Source: Desulfosediminicola flagellatus (lineage in GTDB: Bacteria > Desulfobacterota > Desulfobulbia > Desulfobulbales > Desulfocapsaceae). From it: a stretch of 64,000 nucleotides of DNA. Positions 18,060 through 26,692 of the stretch are shown here, piece after piece; within the stretch, counting starts at the first letter, position 1; each line of letters begins with the position of its first letter. The stretch is taken from assembly GCF_005116655.2 (NCBI RefSeq), contig NZ_CP050698.1, positions 3,681,501 to 3,745,500 on the forward strand, read 5' to 3'. The notes below the pieces were generated by a model. That model made no database searches, was not told the origin of the DNA, and worked only from the letters and a program-made list of their open reading frames with translations. The position numbers and the translations under genes were made by a program.

Positions 18060-19367
18060 TTAGTCATTGAGGACATGTTGAACCCAACCCCGTTCGATAG
18101 CTTCCAACCATTCCGGACGCGGCTCTGGCAGACGATGTTCGGCTAAAATGCCTGAGGGAAGAGTTGCCACCCCTCTTGGCAGTTGGTTAAATTTCTGCCG
18201 CCATTCCACTGGCAACAGCATGGGGTCCACGGCGGGGCTATCGCCCCATTTAGTGATCTTATCCAACTGGGCTTCAGGGGATAGCAGGAGGTTAGCCACA
18301 ACCATGGCCCCGGCCTTACTAGAAGAATTGTAGGGTATGGCGACGTAATGGGAGTCAGCCAGTGTCCCACTTTCAAAAACAAAGGTTCGAGTTAGGGGCG
18401 GATAAACGCCGCTGGCGACGCGCCTGGATGCATTGGCCACCTGATAGTCGATATCAAAAAGAACCTCGCCGGCTATGAATAGCGCTTCCTGCTCAGTAGC
18501 CGACGCGGGATAGGTCTTTCCTTGGTTCCATAAGAATGGTTCGATCTCATTAAGAACATCGTAACACGCTGGAAGATGTTGATCTGCAATGGATTGATCG
18601 TATTCTTCCTGGAAAAACTGATATTTGCCCGCCACCCAGTAACATATATGACAAACAAAGGCGGTTCCGGTAAAGTCCGGCAGGGCCGGATAGGTAAATT
18701 TGCCGGGGTTGGCTTTGATCCATTCCACAAGGCCCGGAATTGTTGTGGGCGGAGATTTGACCTTTGCTTGATCGTAAGCGATCACGATCTGTCCTTTGCC
18801 ATAAGGTGATTCGTAGCCATCTACAGGAAGGCCGAAATCCTTGGCAATGATCTCGTCGTTCCAATCGACAAAAACGGTATTGGGCAAATACCGGGACCAT
18901 GGGCCATAGAGGAGTTGCTCCTTTCGCATGGCCTGGTAGTTCTCACCATTGATCCAGATCAGATCAACAGCACCGTTCGTATCTTGACCAGCAGCATGTT
19001 CGCGCCTGACCGTATCGACTGAGTCGACAATATCGCTGAAAACCGCATTGAGGGTGATCCCGTAGCGTTCACGCAACCGACTGCCCACATAATCGGTCAC
19101 CCAATCATTCGTTTCCTGACTGCCGCCCCACATGTACCAATTCACAGTTTGCCCTCGGGCCATATTGACAATATCGGCCCATTGTTGGTCTTCAAAACCC
19201 GGCGGAGGAGATTCACCTTCCGGGGCTAGAGCCGTTTCTATCGGCAAGGGGGTTGTCTTTCCTGAAGTGGGAGAATCTGCTGGGGTGTCATCACGTTCAG
19301 ATTGACAACTCACCAACACAAACATCATAAGCAAGACCATTATCATTCGGTAGAATGATGACTTCAT
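18060..19367 (-). CDS. YnjB-like ABC-type substrate-binding lipoprotein
   Basis: About 435 residues from a start at 19367 with AGAGG upstream; the longer frame opens with a GTG at 19424. The signal peptide is a lipoprotein type with lipobox LVSC near residue 21. The mature part fits the solute-binding family of E. coli YnjB: VNWYMWGGSQETNDWV, ERYGITLNAVFSDIVD, GAVDLIWINGENYQAM, ESPYGKGQIVIAYDQAKV, and IPYNSSSKAGAMVVANLLLS. No permease or ATPase genes are next to it. The hybrid kinase follows directly, so the protein may act as a periplasmic ligand receptor for the kinase rather than in import; this is inference from context. Confidence 0.85.
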   Translation of the reverse strand: MKSSFYRMIMVLLMMFVLVSCQSERDDTPADSPTSGKTTPLPIETALAPEGESPPPGFEDQQWADIVNMARGQTVNWYMWGGSQETNDWVTDYVGSRLRERYGITLNAVFSDIVDSVDTVRREHAAGQDTNGAVDLIWINGENYQAMRKEQLLYGPWSRYLPNTVFVDWNDEIIAKDFGLPVDGYESPYGKGQIVIAYDQAKVKSPPTTIPGLVEWIKANPGKFTYPALPDFTGTAFVCHICYWVAGKYQFFQEEYDQSIADQHLPACYDVLNEIEPFLWNQGKTYPASATEQEALFIAGEVLFDIDYQVANASRRVASGVYPPLTRTFVFESGTLADSHYVAIPYNSSSKAGAMVVANLLLSPEAQLDKITKWGDSPAVDPMLLPVEWRQKFNQLPRGVATLPSGILAEHRLPEPRPEWLEAIERGWVQHVLND

Positions 19368-19898
19368 TGGCAAAAAACCTCTAAGAGGAAGTATATTGTG
19401 AAGCAGGCCACCAATCATCAGCACTGCTATCCAGATGCTGAGATTTTCGTCAACGATAAATGTTCGTTGGGCCTGGGTTTACATATCAGTAAAAATAATG
19501 GAGGTAAGTTTTCAATTACAGATATTCTTTTTGCTACAGCAAGTAAAGATGCATCCGGCAATTATCATGCCGAATTGCGAAGTTGTCTAATCCGACCAAT
19601 CCCTTATAATAGGATATCAACATTCAAAATGCGTGTAAAGGAGAGCCTGCCAGAGATGTATAGTGTAGTTAAAAAAAAAGGGGCAGGTCCGCTTTTGGCT
19701 CTTCTTTTCTCGACGAGAAATTCAAGATAGTTCCTAAGAATCTTTCAGCGCCTGTTCTTCTCTTTGCATGTATGGGGTTACACTTGGCAAAATTAATCGA
19801 GCACCAAGTATTTCTACTTGATATGTTCCCTGACAGGTAACAATAGGCAAACTAAATTGCGGGCATTATGCATGCTTTAAACCGTGATCTATCCCCAA
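19368..19898. other. intergenic region, no supported gene
   Basis: About 530 bp upstream of the binding protein gene. A 110-codon plus-strand frame (19398-19730) overlaps the lipoprotein leader and has no recognisable motif or ribosome binding site; it is probably chance. A homopolymeric A stretch near 19670 may be promoter-associated. Nothing else was identified. Confidence 0.4.
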
Positions 19899-20443
19899 TT
19901 ACGTTCTTTTCGATTGCTTTCTTATCACCCCATCATCAGATTCCTCAAGTTCTTCTGAAGTGATCAGGCGGTAACGTGTACTTCGTCCTCCACCCGGATT
20001 TTGAATCAGAATCTGGCGGGACACGAGTTCCCGCATATCTCTAAGTGCCGTGTCCGGTGAGCATTTGGCGCACTTTGCATATTTCGAGGTGGTCATGTGT
20101 CCCTTGAAATTGTCGAGCATGCGATTAATAATAAGGCGTTGTCGCTGATTCACAGGATCAGACTAATCCGGTTCCACAGTTCAGCCTTAAAGAGTACCGA
20201 GGATAGTGTATCTTCGGCATTATCAATAGCATGCGAAAAGCAATTTAAAAACCAGGACAGCCAAAACGTAATATCGACACTGCCTTTTTGTTGTCTCTCA
20301 AGCTGTGTGTAATATGCTTTGCGTTCCTTCTCAATTTGTTTTGACATAGAATAGAAGCGGCTTGACGTTCCATCTGCCCTTGCCAGGGCCATATCCGCAA
20401 TTGCACGCGCAATCCGTCCATTGCCGTCTTCAAATGGGTGAAC
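19899..20443 (-). pseudogene. decayed Fic-domain protein gene, 3' part only
   Basis: Reading on the minus strand from 20443, the frame gives VHPFEDGNGRIARAIADMAL, the complete Fic active-site motif HPFxxGNGR. A stop codon lies immediately upstream (20444-20446), so the N-terminal part is missing. Downstream the frame continues with helical sequence to ELWNRI, then shifts near 20155. The next frame (NQRQRLIINRMLDNFKGHMT, then KCAKCSPDTALRDMRELVSR and a GGGRSTRYRL wing) is the usual C-terminal winged-helix part of Fic/DOC-family AMP-transferases. The gene is therefore 5'-truncated and frameshifted, presumably inactive. The break sits at a small palindrome GGGTGA-AC-TCACCC (20436-20449). Confidence 0.8.
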
Positions 20444-20535
20444 TCACCCGATGGGAGGGGAAATGCCTAAATCAACATTCCCCCTTAATTACAGATATAG
20501 AGAGCAACTTCTTAGAGTCCCTTTGATGGTTTAGT

Positions 20536-20618
20536 TCTCGCAGTCAGCTGATAGAGCCATCTGCAAGATAGCAAAGCCACCCGCTATTGTCAGTGGCTTT
20601 GCTATTTAAATTCAATTA
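20536..20618. repeat. dispersed terminator-bearing repeat, copy 2
   Basis: Related to 14691-14770 over about 80 bp including sequence outside the hairpin. It lies just upstream of the truncated end of the Fic relic, in a 520-bp gap that otherwise shows no gene. Confidence 0.6.
20569..20604. terminator. terminator-like hairpin in repeat copy 2
   Basis: Perfect 12-bp stem TAGCAAAGCCAC / GTGGCTTTGCTA with a 12-base loop, followed by TTTAAATT. No active gene ends here on the plus strand, so it may be a relic of a lost transcription unit. Confidence 0.55.
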
Positions 20619-20966
20619 TTGATATTATTTGTTTTCAGAAGCCAGTAACATTAGACGATTATGCAGGTACACGTTGCTGCCATAGAGTTTGGGAGTGAAG
20701 TGTTTGCGGAGGAGGATCTGCACTATCGTAGCAAAGCTTCAATTTTGAGATATACAATTGAGTGAAGATATGGCTGAATCATAGCGTTACCTTTTCAATA
20801 TCATCAGGTTCCCCGATCCAGGCTTGAGGGCAGGTCGTTCTTTCTCTGTTTACCACTTATGCTACTTCTTCTGTTAATTTCATTACTATTTGCGTAACAT
20901 GCTTCCCACTGTTATACAGCAGGGCCATAACACAATATTTCATCAACTGAAAAACAAAGAAAATAC

Positions 20967-22310
20967 ATGTCACGTAAAATTAAAAAGAATCTGCGTCGCT
21001 CAAAACGTTTGCAAGGTGATTCCCAAACCATCCTGATGAAGGCTTCTCTTGACCATCGGGAAGGAAGACTGGCGGAGGCGCAGAAGGGCTACCAGGAAGT
21101 ACTGAAAAGGACACCTGATTGGGGCCAGGTACTGAATGCTCTTGGAACTGTTTATCTGGATAGCGGACAGCTGGACAAAGCTAAAAAGACATTTACAAAA
21201 GCAGCAGAGTTGAAACCTCTGAATATTTCAGCATGCTATAACCTGGCGATGCTACAACAGCGGGAAAATGACCACCAGGGTGCCATTACTATCTACAAGA
21301 CAGTTCTGGAAGCACAACCTGATTTTGGTCAGGCATGGAACAATCTTGGGGTCGCCTACAGGGAGACTATAAACCCGGATGAGGCATTATCCTGTTTTCA
21401 AAAGGCAGTTAAGTTCGCTCCTGAAATGGCCGAAGCATGGAACAACCTGGGGGTGGCGCAGGATGAATTCAATATGGTTGAGAATTCTTCAACGTCATAC
21501 AAAACAGCAATAGATCTGAGACCGGATTATTCTTCTGCCCACTTCAACCTCGGGATGTCCCTGCAAAAACTTAAACGATTTCAAGAGGCGGAGGAACATT
21601 ACAAAAAGGTCCTTGAAACTCAACCGGAAGATGAGGCAGCACAATTCATGCTCCAAAGCCTCGGGACGACGAACGCAACTCCTGATGCAGCACCGGTGGA
21701 ACACGTACGCAGGATATTTGATCAGTGTGCAGGTACATTTGAAAAAATCCTGGTAAATGACCTGGAGTACAGGACTCCTGAGCTTCTTTTTAATTTGGTT
21801 ACCCCATTGTTAACTGAAGAAATGAATATCCTGGATCTTGGCTGTGGAACAGGCCTGGGCGCCCAACTCTACCGTCCGTTTGCAAAAAAACTCACGGGAG
21901 TGGATGTATCTTCAAAAATGGTTGAAAAGGCAGAGGAAAAGAATATCTATGACTTCCTCCATGTTTTTGACATGCTACAAGACTGGAATTTCCCGAAAAA
22001 ATTTGACCTGATTTATAGCTCTGATGTTTTTGTCTACTTCGGGAACCTCCAGCCAATCATCAAGTCCATATCTTCTGCTCTTGCAAACGATGGACTAATC
22101 GCATTTTCCGTTGAAAATCTCCAAGAGAGCAGCGACGACTACCGCCTATTCCCCACCGGTCGCTACGCACATTCCCACCACTATATTAAAAACTGTCTCG
22201 AACAATATGGCTTGGAAGTATTGGTAGAAACCGAATCTGATATCAGAAAGCAATCGGGCAATCCGGTCAAAGGATTATTATTTGTTGCCCAAATAAAGAG
22301 GTATAAGTAA
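20967..22310 (+). CDS. TPR-repeat protein fused to a class I SAM methyltransferase
   Basis: A 447-residue cytoplasmic fusion. Residues about 20-230 form five or six tetratricopeptide repeats (WGQVLNALGTVYLDSGQLDK, AWNNLGVAYRETINPDEALS, AHFNLGMSLQKLKRFQEAEE). Residues about 245-445 are a methyltransferase with SAM motif I NILDLGCGTGLGAQLY, an acidic motif II in LTGVDVSSKMVEKAE, and FDLIYSSDVFVYFGNL further on. The HVRRIFDQCAGTFEKILVND linker is typical of TPR-methyltransferases annotated in Proteobacteria. Substrate unknown. The N-terminal KIKKNLRRSKRLQ is very basic and could contact nucleic acid. The Shine-Dalgarno is weak. It stands alone between intergenic regions of more than 500 bp. Confidence 0.88.
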   Translation: MSRKIKKNLRRSKRLQGDSQTILMKASLDHREGRLAEAQKGYQEVLKRTPDWGQVLNALGTVYLDSGQLDKAKKTFTKAAELKPLNISACYNLAMLQQRENDHQGAITIYKTVLEAQPDFGQAWNNLGVAYRETINPDEALSCFQKAVKFAPEMAEAWNNLGVAQDEFNMVENSSTSYKTAIDLRPDYSSAHFNLGMSLQKLKRFQEAEEHYKKVLETQPEDEAAQFMLQSLGTTNATPDAAPVEHVRRIFDQCAGTFEKILVNDLEYRTPELLFNLVTPLLTEEMNILDLGCGTGLGAQLYRPFAKKLTGVDVSSKMVEKAEEKNIYDFLHVFDMLQDWNFPKKFDLIYSSDVFVYFGNLQPIIKSISSALANDGLIAFSVENLQESSDDYRLFPTGRYAHSHHYIKNCLEQYGLEVLVETESDIRKQSGNPVKGLLFVAQIKRYK

Positions 22311-22555
22311 TCGTTTCATAAAGTTACTTATCGTTTTAGTTTACATGTGCCAGGTGTTTAAGATCCTGGCGATAGATGTCTATCAGGCGTAAAGTTGTGT
22401 TCATAGTACATCCCCCTTCCTGCCCCTTTGCTGCTCAATCCATCTACAAAAGGTCATAACCCAGAGCAGAGATAGAAAATAGTTACACACCAGCAACCAC
22501 CTCTACAATCATGATCAATTACTGGTTCTTACATATTATATATATGTAAGAAATA

Positions 22556-22584
22556 AGGCCCTATGGAAAATTCCGATAAGGCCT
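22556..22584. terminator. GGCC hairpin terminator, family copy A
   Basis: Imperfect stem AGGCCCTATGG / CCGATAAGGCCT with a short A/T loop, followed on the plus strand by CTTTTT. Homologous hairpins are at 51356-51384 and 53919-53947. Confidence 0.6.
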
Positions 22585-22588
22585 CTTT

Positions 22589-22753
22589 TTATATTAAGTG
22601 AGTGCAAAATGTGAACTTCTGCCCTTCCTTACGTATTTCAGTGAGGGGATAATTAGTTTCAGATTGGAGCCGAACAACGCTCATCACACCATCCTTTGCA
22701 GTATTTTTTCTCTTTGTTTCTTTTGCCTGAAAAGTAAATGAGGGAATTACTTG
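22589..22753 (-). pseudogene. relic of a small conserved protein (copy A)
   Basis: The minus-strand frame between two stops encodes about 54 residues containing NTAKDGVMSVVRLQSETNYP. The frame at 51400-51552 encodes the related NTTKDGVMSVVVSKSVNTYP, in the same position relative to the GGCC hairpin. Neither copy has a start codon with a ribosome site at a sensible position, so both look like 3' remnants of a lost gene. The conservation is at protein level (silent and conservative differences), which suggests an originally coding sequence. The family is not recognised. Confidence 0.5.
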
Positions 22754-22934
22754 TTACCGACTCAAGTGAACAAGTAGTTCTATCTGACCAACCGTTCCAC
22801 TTCTGCCTTGAGCTTTACTTCTGTCTTCCTGATACGATCTCTTCAGTTTTTATGATAACTCTGTAACCTTGTGGTTTGAAATTAATCCATATAATCTTGC
22901 GCTGATCTATAAAAGTTGATACCAAGCAAATATT

Positions 22935-23564
22935 ATGAATGAAAATATACATATCAGTGGCGAAGAAAAGATTTATCTCGACTTACTTGTGCAGCTTAAC
23001 ATGCTTGATCTCAAGAAGACTGCGACCTGTAAAGATCTGCCACTTCGACCAGATGGAAAGGTCATAATAGAGTCATTCGGCAGGAGTTACCTGATCCATC
23101 AGGAGGGTGTAACTGTTCACGACGAGAGGCCTATCTCTTTTAAGCAAAAACTGGCTGTAGTCAGCTATCTTTTGTCAGAATCGACCGGAGCACCCTCATT
23201 TGATTTTGTCCCCTTTAGTCACCTTGGTGGTTTTAATATCGGCAGAGAACAACACATCAGCAAAAGCGTTAAGCAGCCTTTACTACATACATTCGGTGAC
23301 GACTACGAGCTTTTGGTTAAAGCGGCATTGAAGATTGGTGGCATTCCAAAAGAGAGTGACAGCTCCAGCAAACATGTGTGGTTGTTTCACGCTCTCCCTA
23401 ACATCCTCATACAGATCATCTTTTATGAGGAAGATGAAGAATTTCCGGCCGATATTCAGATCTTGTTCGACAGTAAAGCGCTCGATTTATTAGGGCTGAA
23501 ATGCTTGGGATTCCTGCCTGGATATTTCACACGAACCTTGATTGATGCAGCCAATGGGTACTGA
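22935..23564 (+). CDS. DUF3786 domain protein
   Basis: A 209-residue soluble protein matching the DUF3786 family, which is frequent in anaerobes such as Desulfobacterota and often near corrinoid or C1 genes. Recognised from YLLSESTGAPSFDFVPFSHL, GDDYELLVKAALKIGG and the C-terminal FPADIQILFDSKALDLLGLK. No cofactor motif or signal peptide is evident. The start ATG at 22935 has no strong Shine-Dalgarno. It is convergent with the LysR gene, ending 20 bp from it. Function unknown. Confidence 0.8.
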   Translation: MNENIHISGEEKIYLDLLVQLNMLDLKKTATCKDLPLRPDGKVIIESFGRSYLIHQEGVTVHDERPISFKQKLAVVSYLLSESTGAPSFDFVPFSHLGGFNIGREQHISKSVKQPLLHTFGDDYELLVKAALKIGGIPKESDSSSKHVWLFHALPNILIQIIFYEEDEEFPADIQILFDSKALDLLGLKCLGFLPGYFTRTLIDAANGY

Positions 23565-23583
23565 GCCGTTTCTTGAGATACAC

Positions 23584-24489
23584 TTATTTCTCTGGAAATG
23601 AATGAACGACTTCAATCATCTCTTTCCTCAACCATTTGTGTTGTTCATCTTCCTGGTAAGATTGATGCCAGATCATATTCATTTTTCCTGCAGAAAAAGG
23701 AAAAGGCAGCGGAGCGAATGCAAAATCCCTCATCTCGGTAAGCCTCATTAATACAGGCAGGGTTGCCAGCATATCTGTTCCTCTCAAGTAGGTTGCAAAA
23801 CTCGAAAAATTTGGAACAGATATCTCTACTCTGCGAGGATGTCCCCTGCTCTCTAACGTATCATCCACCCCTCCCTTAAATCTCCGCAAAAAAGAGAGGC
23901 CTATATGTCCGGAATGTAAATAATCCTCCATATCTTTTGGCGCGTCTCTCATCGTTGGATCATAAAAAACAACTGTGTTCATAGGGAAAAGAGGCCTTTG
24001 CATGATATCTGCTGAGTCAGGCCTGAACCCGGTAATGCCCAGATCACATTTCTTTTCACGCAGGAGTTCAACGGTTGGTACCTGAGGGGAGATAACCTCG
24101 AGACTAAAACGTTTCAGTTTCCCTTTAACCTGTTCATAGAAACGGGGCATAAGCAAACTGGACTGGAAATCGTTGGCAGCGATAACCAGATCTATTTCGC
24201 TCTCTAAAGGAGAAAAAGAGGACGTTTGAACAAGGCTTTTCATTTCGCCCAGTATCCGCTCTACCTTTTCAGCCATTTGGTACGAGTAAGATGTTGGGGA
24301 GACAGTTCTTCCCGACCTGATAAAAAGCGGATCCCCAACAACTTCACGTAGCTTCTCTACTGTATGGCTCACAGCTGATTGTGTAATACCGAGTTTATCC
24401 GCAGCACCCGTGATAGTACCAACTTCCATTACGGTGAGAAATACACGCAGGCTTTTTCCGTCCAGTGACAACCAATCGATTTTCTTCAT
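23584..24489 (-). CDS. LysR-family transcriptional regulator
   Basis: About 301 residues from the ATG at 24489. The N-terminal winged helix-turn-helix is clear: LRVFLTVMEVGTITGAADKL, then GITQSAVSHTVEKLREVVG and DPLFIRSGRTVSPTSY. The rest is the periplasmic-binding-fold effector domain (SEIDLVIAANDFQSSLLMPR, KKCDLGITGFRPDSADIMQR). It is divergent from an outer-membrane protein gene set at 24589 and probably controls it. The ribosome site is weak; ATGs at residues 1 and 14 of the longer frame (24537) are alternatives. A shrunken relic of a close paralogue lies at 40634-40843. Confidence 0.9.
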   Translation of the reverse strand: MKKIDWLSLDGKSLRVFLTVMEVGTITGAADKLGITQSAVSHTVEKLREVVGDPLFIRSGRTVSPTSYSYQMAEKVERILGEMKSLVQTSSFSPLESEIDLVIAANDFQSSLLMPRFYEQVKGKLKRFSLEVISPQVPTVELLREKKCDLGITGFRPDSADIMQRPLFPMNTVVFYDPTMRDAPKDMEDYLHSGHIGLSFLRRFKGGVDDTLESRGHPRRVEISVPNFSSFATYLRGTDMLATLPVLMRLTEMRDFAFAPLPFPFSAGKMNMIWHQSYQEDEQHKWLRKEMIEVVHSFPEK

Positions 24490-24588
24490 ACATAACATGA
24501 GAACCCATCTGTTGTTCTGATGCAATAAAAATCGCATAATGATCCCGACAACCTAAAGGATACATTTCTCAAATTTGGAGACGAACAG

Positions 24589-25278
24589 ATGTTTATTAAA
24601 AAAACCATTCTTACAGCAGCTCTTCTTTTTACTGCCTCTTCTGCCATGGCAGGCAACAGTTGGTATATGTCCGCCGACCTGGGCGTACTGCTTCCGGATG
24701 GTGAAGCATCCCACGCGGGAACAAACTCGGCCAATACCCCAAGCTATGATTTTGATGAAGGTGTCGTGGCTGGCCTGGCAGTTGGTTATTACATCAATGA
24801 TGCATTCAGGGTGGAAGCAGAGGCACGTTTTAGAAGCCAGGAAACGGAAGATGGCAATCTCGCAGGCCTTAACTCACGCTCCCCTGAAATGTTCAATCTA
24901 GGTGGCGAGGTGGATACAACCACAATCATGGCCAACCTTATCTATGAATTTGACAACACAACCAAATTCACACCGTATATAAAAGGTGGCGTAGGTATTG
25001 CCTACTCAGATGCACGAGCAGACCTTGATATTCAACCAACATTTACCACCTTTGGCTTCACTGATCGCTGGCAGTATCCCGATAATGAAGAGACTACCTT
25101 CGCCTGGTCCATAGGAGCAGGTGTTGATTACAATCTGACAGAGAACCTCCTTCTTGGCCTTGAATATCAATATATTGATATGGGCGATATATCTACCGGG
25201 GTCGACATCAATGGTGATTGGATCGATTATGATCTCAGTTCACACGAAATCACTGTTGGTATCACCTATCTTTTTTAA
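24589..25278 (+). CDS. OmpA/OmpW-like outer-membrane beta-barrel protein
   Basis: A 229-residue barrel. Signal peptide MFIKKTILTAALLFTASSAM with an AMAGN cleavage site; mature strands include NSWYMSADLGVLLPDG, VVAGLAVGYYINDAFRVEAE, TTIMANLIYEFDNTTKFTPY, IKGGVGIAYSDA, AWSIGAGVDYNLTENLLLGL and the terminal strand ITVGITYLF with C-terminal Phe. It fits the small OMP_b-brl family. Divergent from the LysR gene (99 bp apart) and followed after 47 bp by a DUF4405 gene, so it is probably the first gene of an operon controlled by that LysR protein. Role unknown; could be a porin or stress barrel. Confidence 0.82.
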   Translation: MFIKKTILTAALLFTASSAMAGNSWYMSADLGVLLPDGEASHAGTNSANTPSYDFDEGVVAGLAVGYYINDAFRVEAEARFRSQETEDGNLAGLNSRSPEMFNLGGEVDTTTIMANLIYEFDNTTKFTPYIKGGVGIAYSDARADLDIQPTFTTFGFTDRWQYPDNEETTFAWSIGAGVDYNLTENLLLGLEYQYIDMGDISTGVDINGDWIDYDLSSHEITVGITYLF

Positions 25279-25325
25279 AACAACTTTTTCTATCCGAAGA
25301 CTAACAACAAAGGGAGAATACAAAT

Positions 25326-25667
25326 ATGCTGAGACAATGTGCATCAATCACACTGGTATTTTCATTAATTGCACTCGGCACTTCAGGATTATTAATGACT
25401 TTTCTGAATAGCTACAGTTTTCAACTGCAAATGCACCCTGTGCATAAAATATTCGGAATCATCATGGTTCTTGCCGGGTGTCTTCATGCATACCTGAACT
25501 TCAAGCCGATCAAGAACTATCTGAAAAACAAAAAAGTGGTTGTTCTTGGTGCGACCCTATCAGTTGCTCTCATTTTTCTCTTTGTTGTTGGCATAAACAA
25601 GCCATTGGACATAGAAAAAATTGAACAGATTCAACATATAATGTCGCAGATGGAGTCACAGCAATAG
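25326..25667 (+). CDS. DUF4405 small membrane protein (cytochrome b-like)
   Basis: A 113-residue protein with three predicted membrane helices (ASITLVFSLIALGTSGLLMT, HKIFGIIMVLAGCLHAYLNF, VVVLGATLSVALIFLFVVGI). Histidines in MHPVHKIFG and LHAYLNFKPI lie at the ends of helix two and could bind heme, as in the DUF4405 / cytochrome b561-like group seen in anaerobes. A GGGAGA site precedes the ATG. It lies within the OMP - DUF4405 - MBL-fold - flavin/ferredoxin set, which suggests a membrane redox function, but no partner cytochrome is encoded here. Confidence 0.75.
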   Translation: MLRQCASITLVFSLIALGTSGLLMTFLNSYSFQLQMHPVHKIFGIIMVLAGCLHAYLNFKPIKNYLKNKKVVVLGATLSVALIFLFVVGINKPLDIEKIEQIQHIMSQMESQQ

Positions 25668-25720
25668 ACCGGTATAACGTAAATCAAAACATATCACAGC
25701 AGATGAAAAGAGGTCAGAAA

Positions 25721-26575
25721 ATGAAAAAATTGTGTTTACTGCTCATCACCCTTTTTGTAGTCGCCGCACCTGGCATAGGAATGTCGCAATCCCATTTCTC
25801 AGTGGATACATTCGAAGATTTCACCCTTCACACCTATCTGTCAAATGACCCTCTGGGCGATGTTTCCTTTATTATAGAATCAGAGAAAAAACTTGTCATC
25901 CTGGAGCCTCAAGGATTCAAACCAAACATTGATGAACTACGCGGCTATGTGAAAAATCTTGGCAAACCTGTCGAAAAAATTCTTGTCAGTTTTCATCCAG
26001 CCGGATTGAAGACCTACAAGGAAGGTGAAACAGTAATAACCAAACCTATGGAGGCATTCCTCCACAGTGATGCTTCGAAAGGAATGCTTGCCCATTTTAA
26101 AGAGGCATTCAAAGGCCAGATGGATGTAGAAATCATCCAATTTGACGCTGTCATTTCCAGCGACAGCACACTGGAAATCGATGCTGTTTCCTACACCTTG
26201 TTCCCTACCTCACTGCCTGGAATGCCGGGAGTCAATATCGATATTGACGGCAAGGTCCTCTATCAACATTTTGCACCGGCTGAGAACAGTCATCCATCAC
26301 CTTTTCACATCAACAGCATACACGCTATTGATGGCGCACTTACAGATGCACAGAAAGCAAAGGAAAATGGGTACGTACTCTTTGTTGGCTCTCACTTCCC
26401 TGGAAAAGGAAAGGTAAATGATCTTGAATTCCATATCACTTACCTCCAAACAATGAAGATTGCCGCAAATGAAGCTGCAAATGGTGAAGAGTTTATCGCA
26501 AAGATGAAGAAATCCTATCCTGGACTCGATGGCGAGAAAAACCTTGAGGCCATCACAGGTAAAATATTCAATTAA
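25721..26575 (+). CDS. exported metallo-beta-lactamase-fold protein lacking the metal motif
   Basis: About 284 residues; the start at 25721 follows GAGGTC and gives a signal peptide (MKKLCLLLITLFVVAAPGIG). The sequence has the order of an MBL fold: SFIIESEKKLVILEPQGF, a segment KPVEKILVSFHPAGLKTYKE where HxHxDH is expected, DGKVLYQHFAPAENSHPSPF, and NGYVLFVGSHFPGKGKVNDL. The canonical HxHxDH is replaced by SFHPAG, so hydrolase activity in the usual way is doubtful; it may bind a ligand or a different metal set. It lies 53 bp behind the DUF4405 gene. Confidence 0.65.
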   Translation: MKKLCLLLITLFVVAAPGIGMSQSHFSVDTFEDFTLHTYLSNDPLGDVSFIIESEKKLVILEPQGFKPNIDELRGYVKNLGKPVEKILVSFHPAGLKTYKEGETVITKPMEAFLHSDASKGMLAHFKEAFKGQMDVEIIQFDAVISSDSTLEIDAVSYTLFPTSLPGMPGVNIDIDGKVLYQHFAPAENSHPSPFHINSIHAIDGALTDAQKAKENGYVLFVGSHFPGKGKVNDLEFHITYLQTMKIAANEAANGEEFIAKMKKSYPGLDGEKNLEAITGKIFN

Positions 26576-26692
26576 ACGCTCTCTATATCGGTGGTGATAA
26601 ATCTCTCACGCTATCTGCGTAAATCTGTATTCAACACCACTCATAGAGAAAAAAACACAACCTGAGTGCAGGTGATATACGAGGTATTACAC

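Larger units (their letters stand above)
22311..22934. other. intergenic region with dispersed element copy A
   Basis: The 620-bp gap holds a GGCC-type terminator hairpin (22556-22584) and a relic of a small gene on the minus strand (22589-22753). Both recur together around 51356-51552, and the hairpin again at 53919-53947. The remainder shows no supported gene. Confidence 0.5.

Noticed and set aside
19398..19730. 110-codon plus-strand frame
   Set aside because: Overlaps the lipoprotein leader region on the other strand, no Shine-Dalgarno and no motif.
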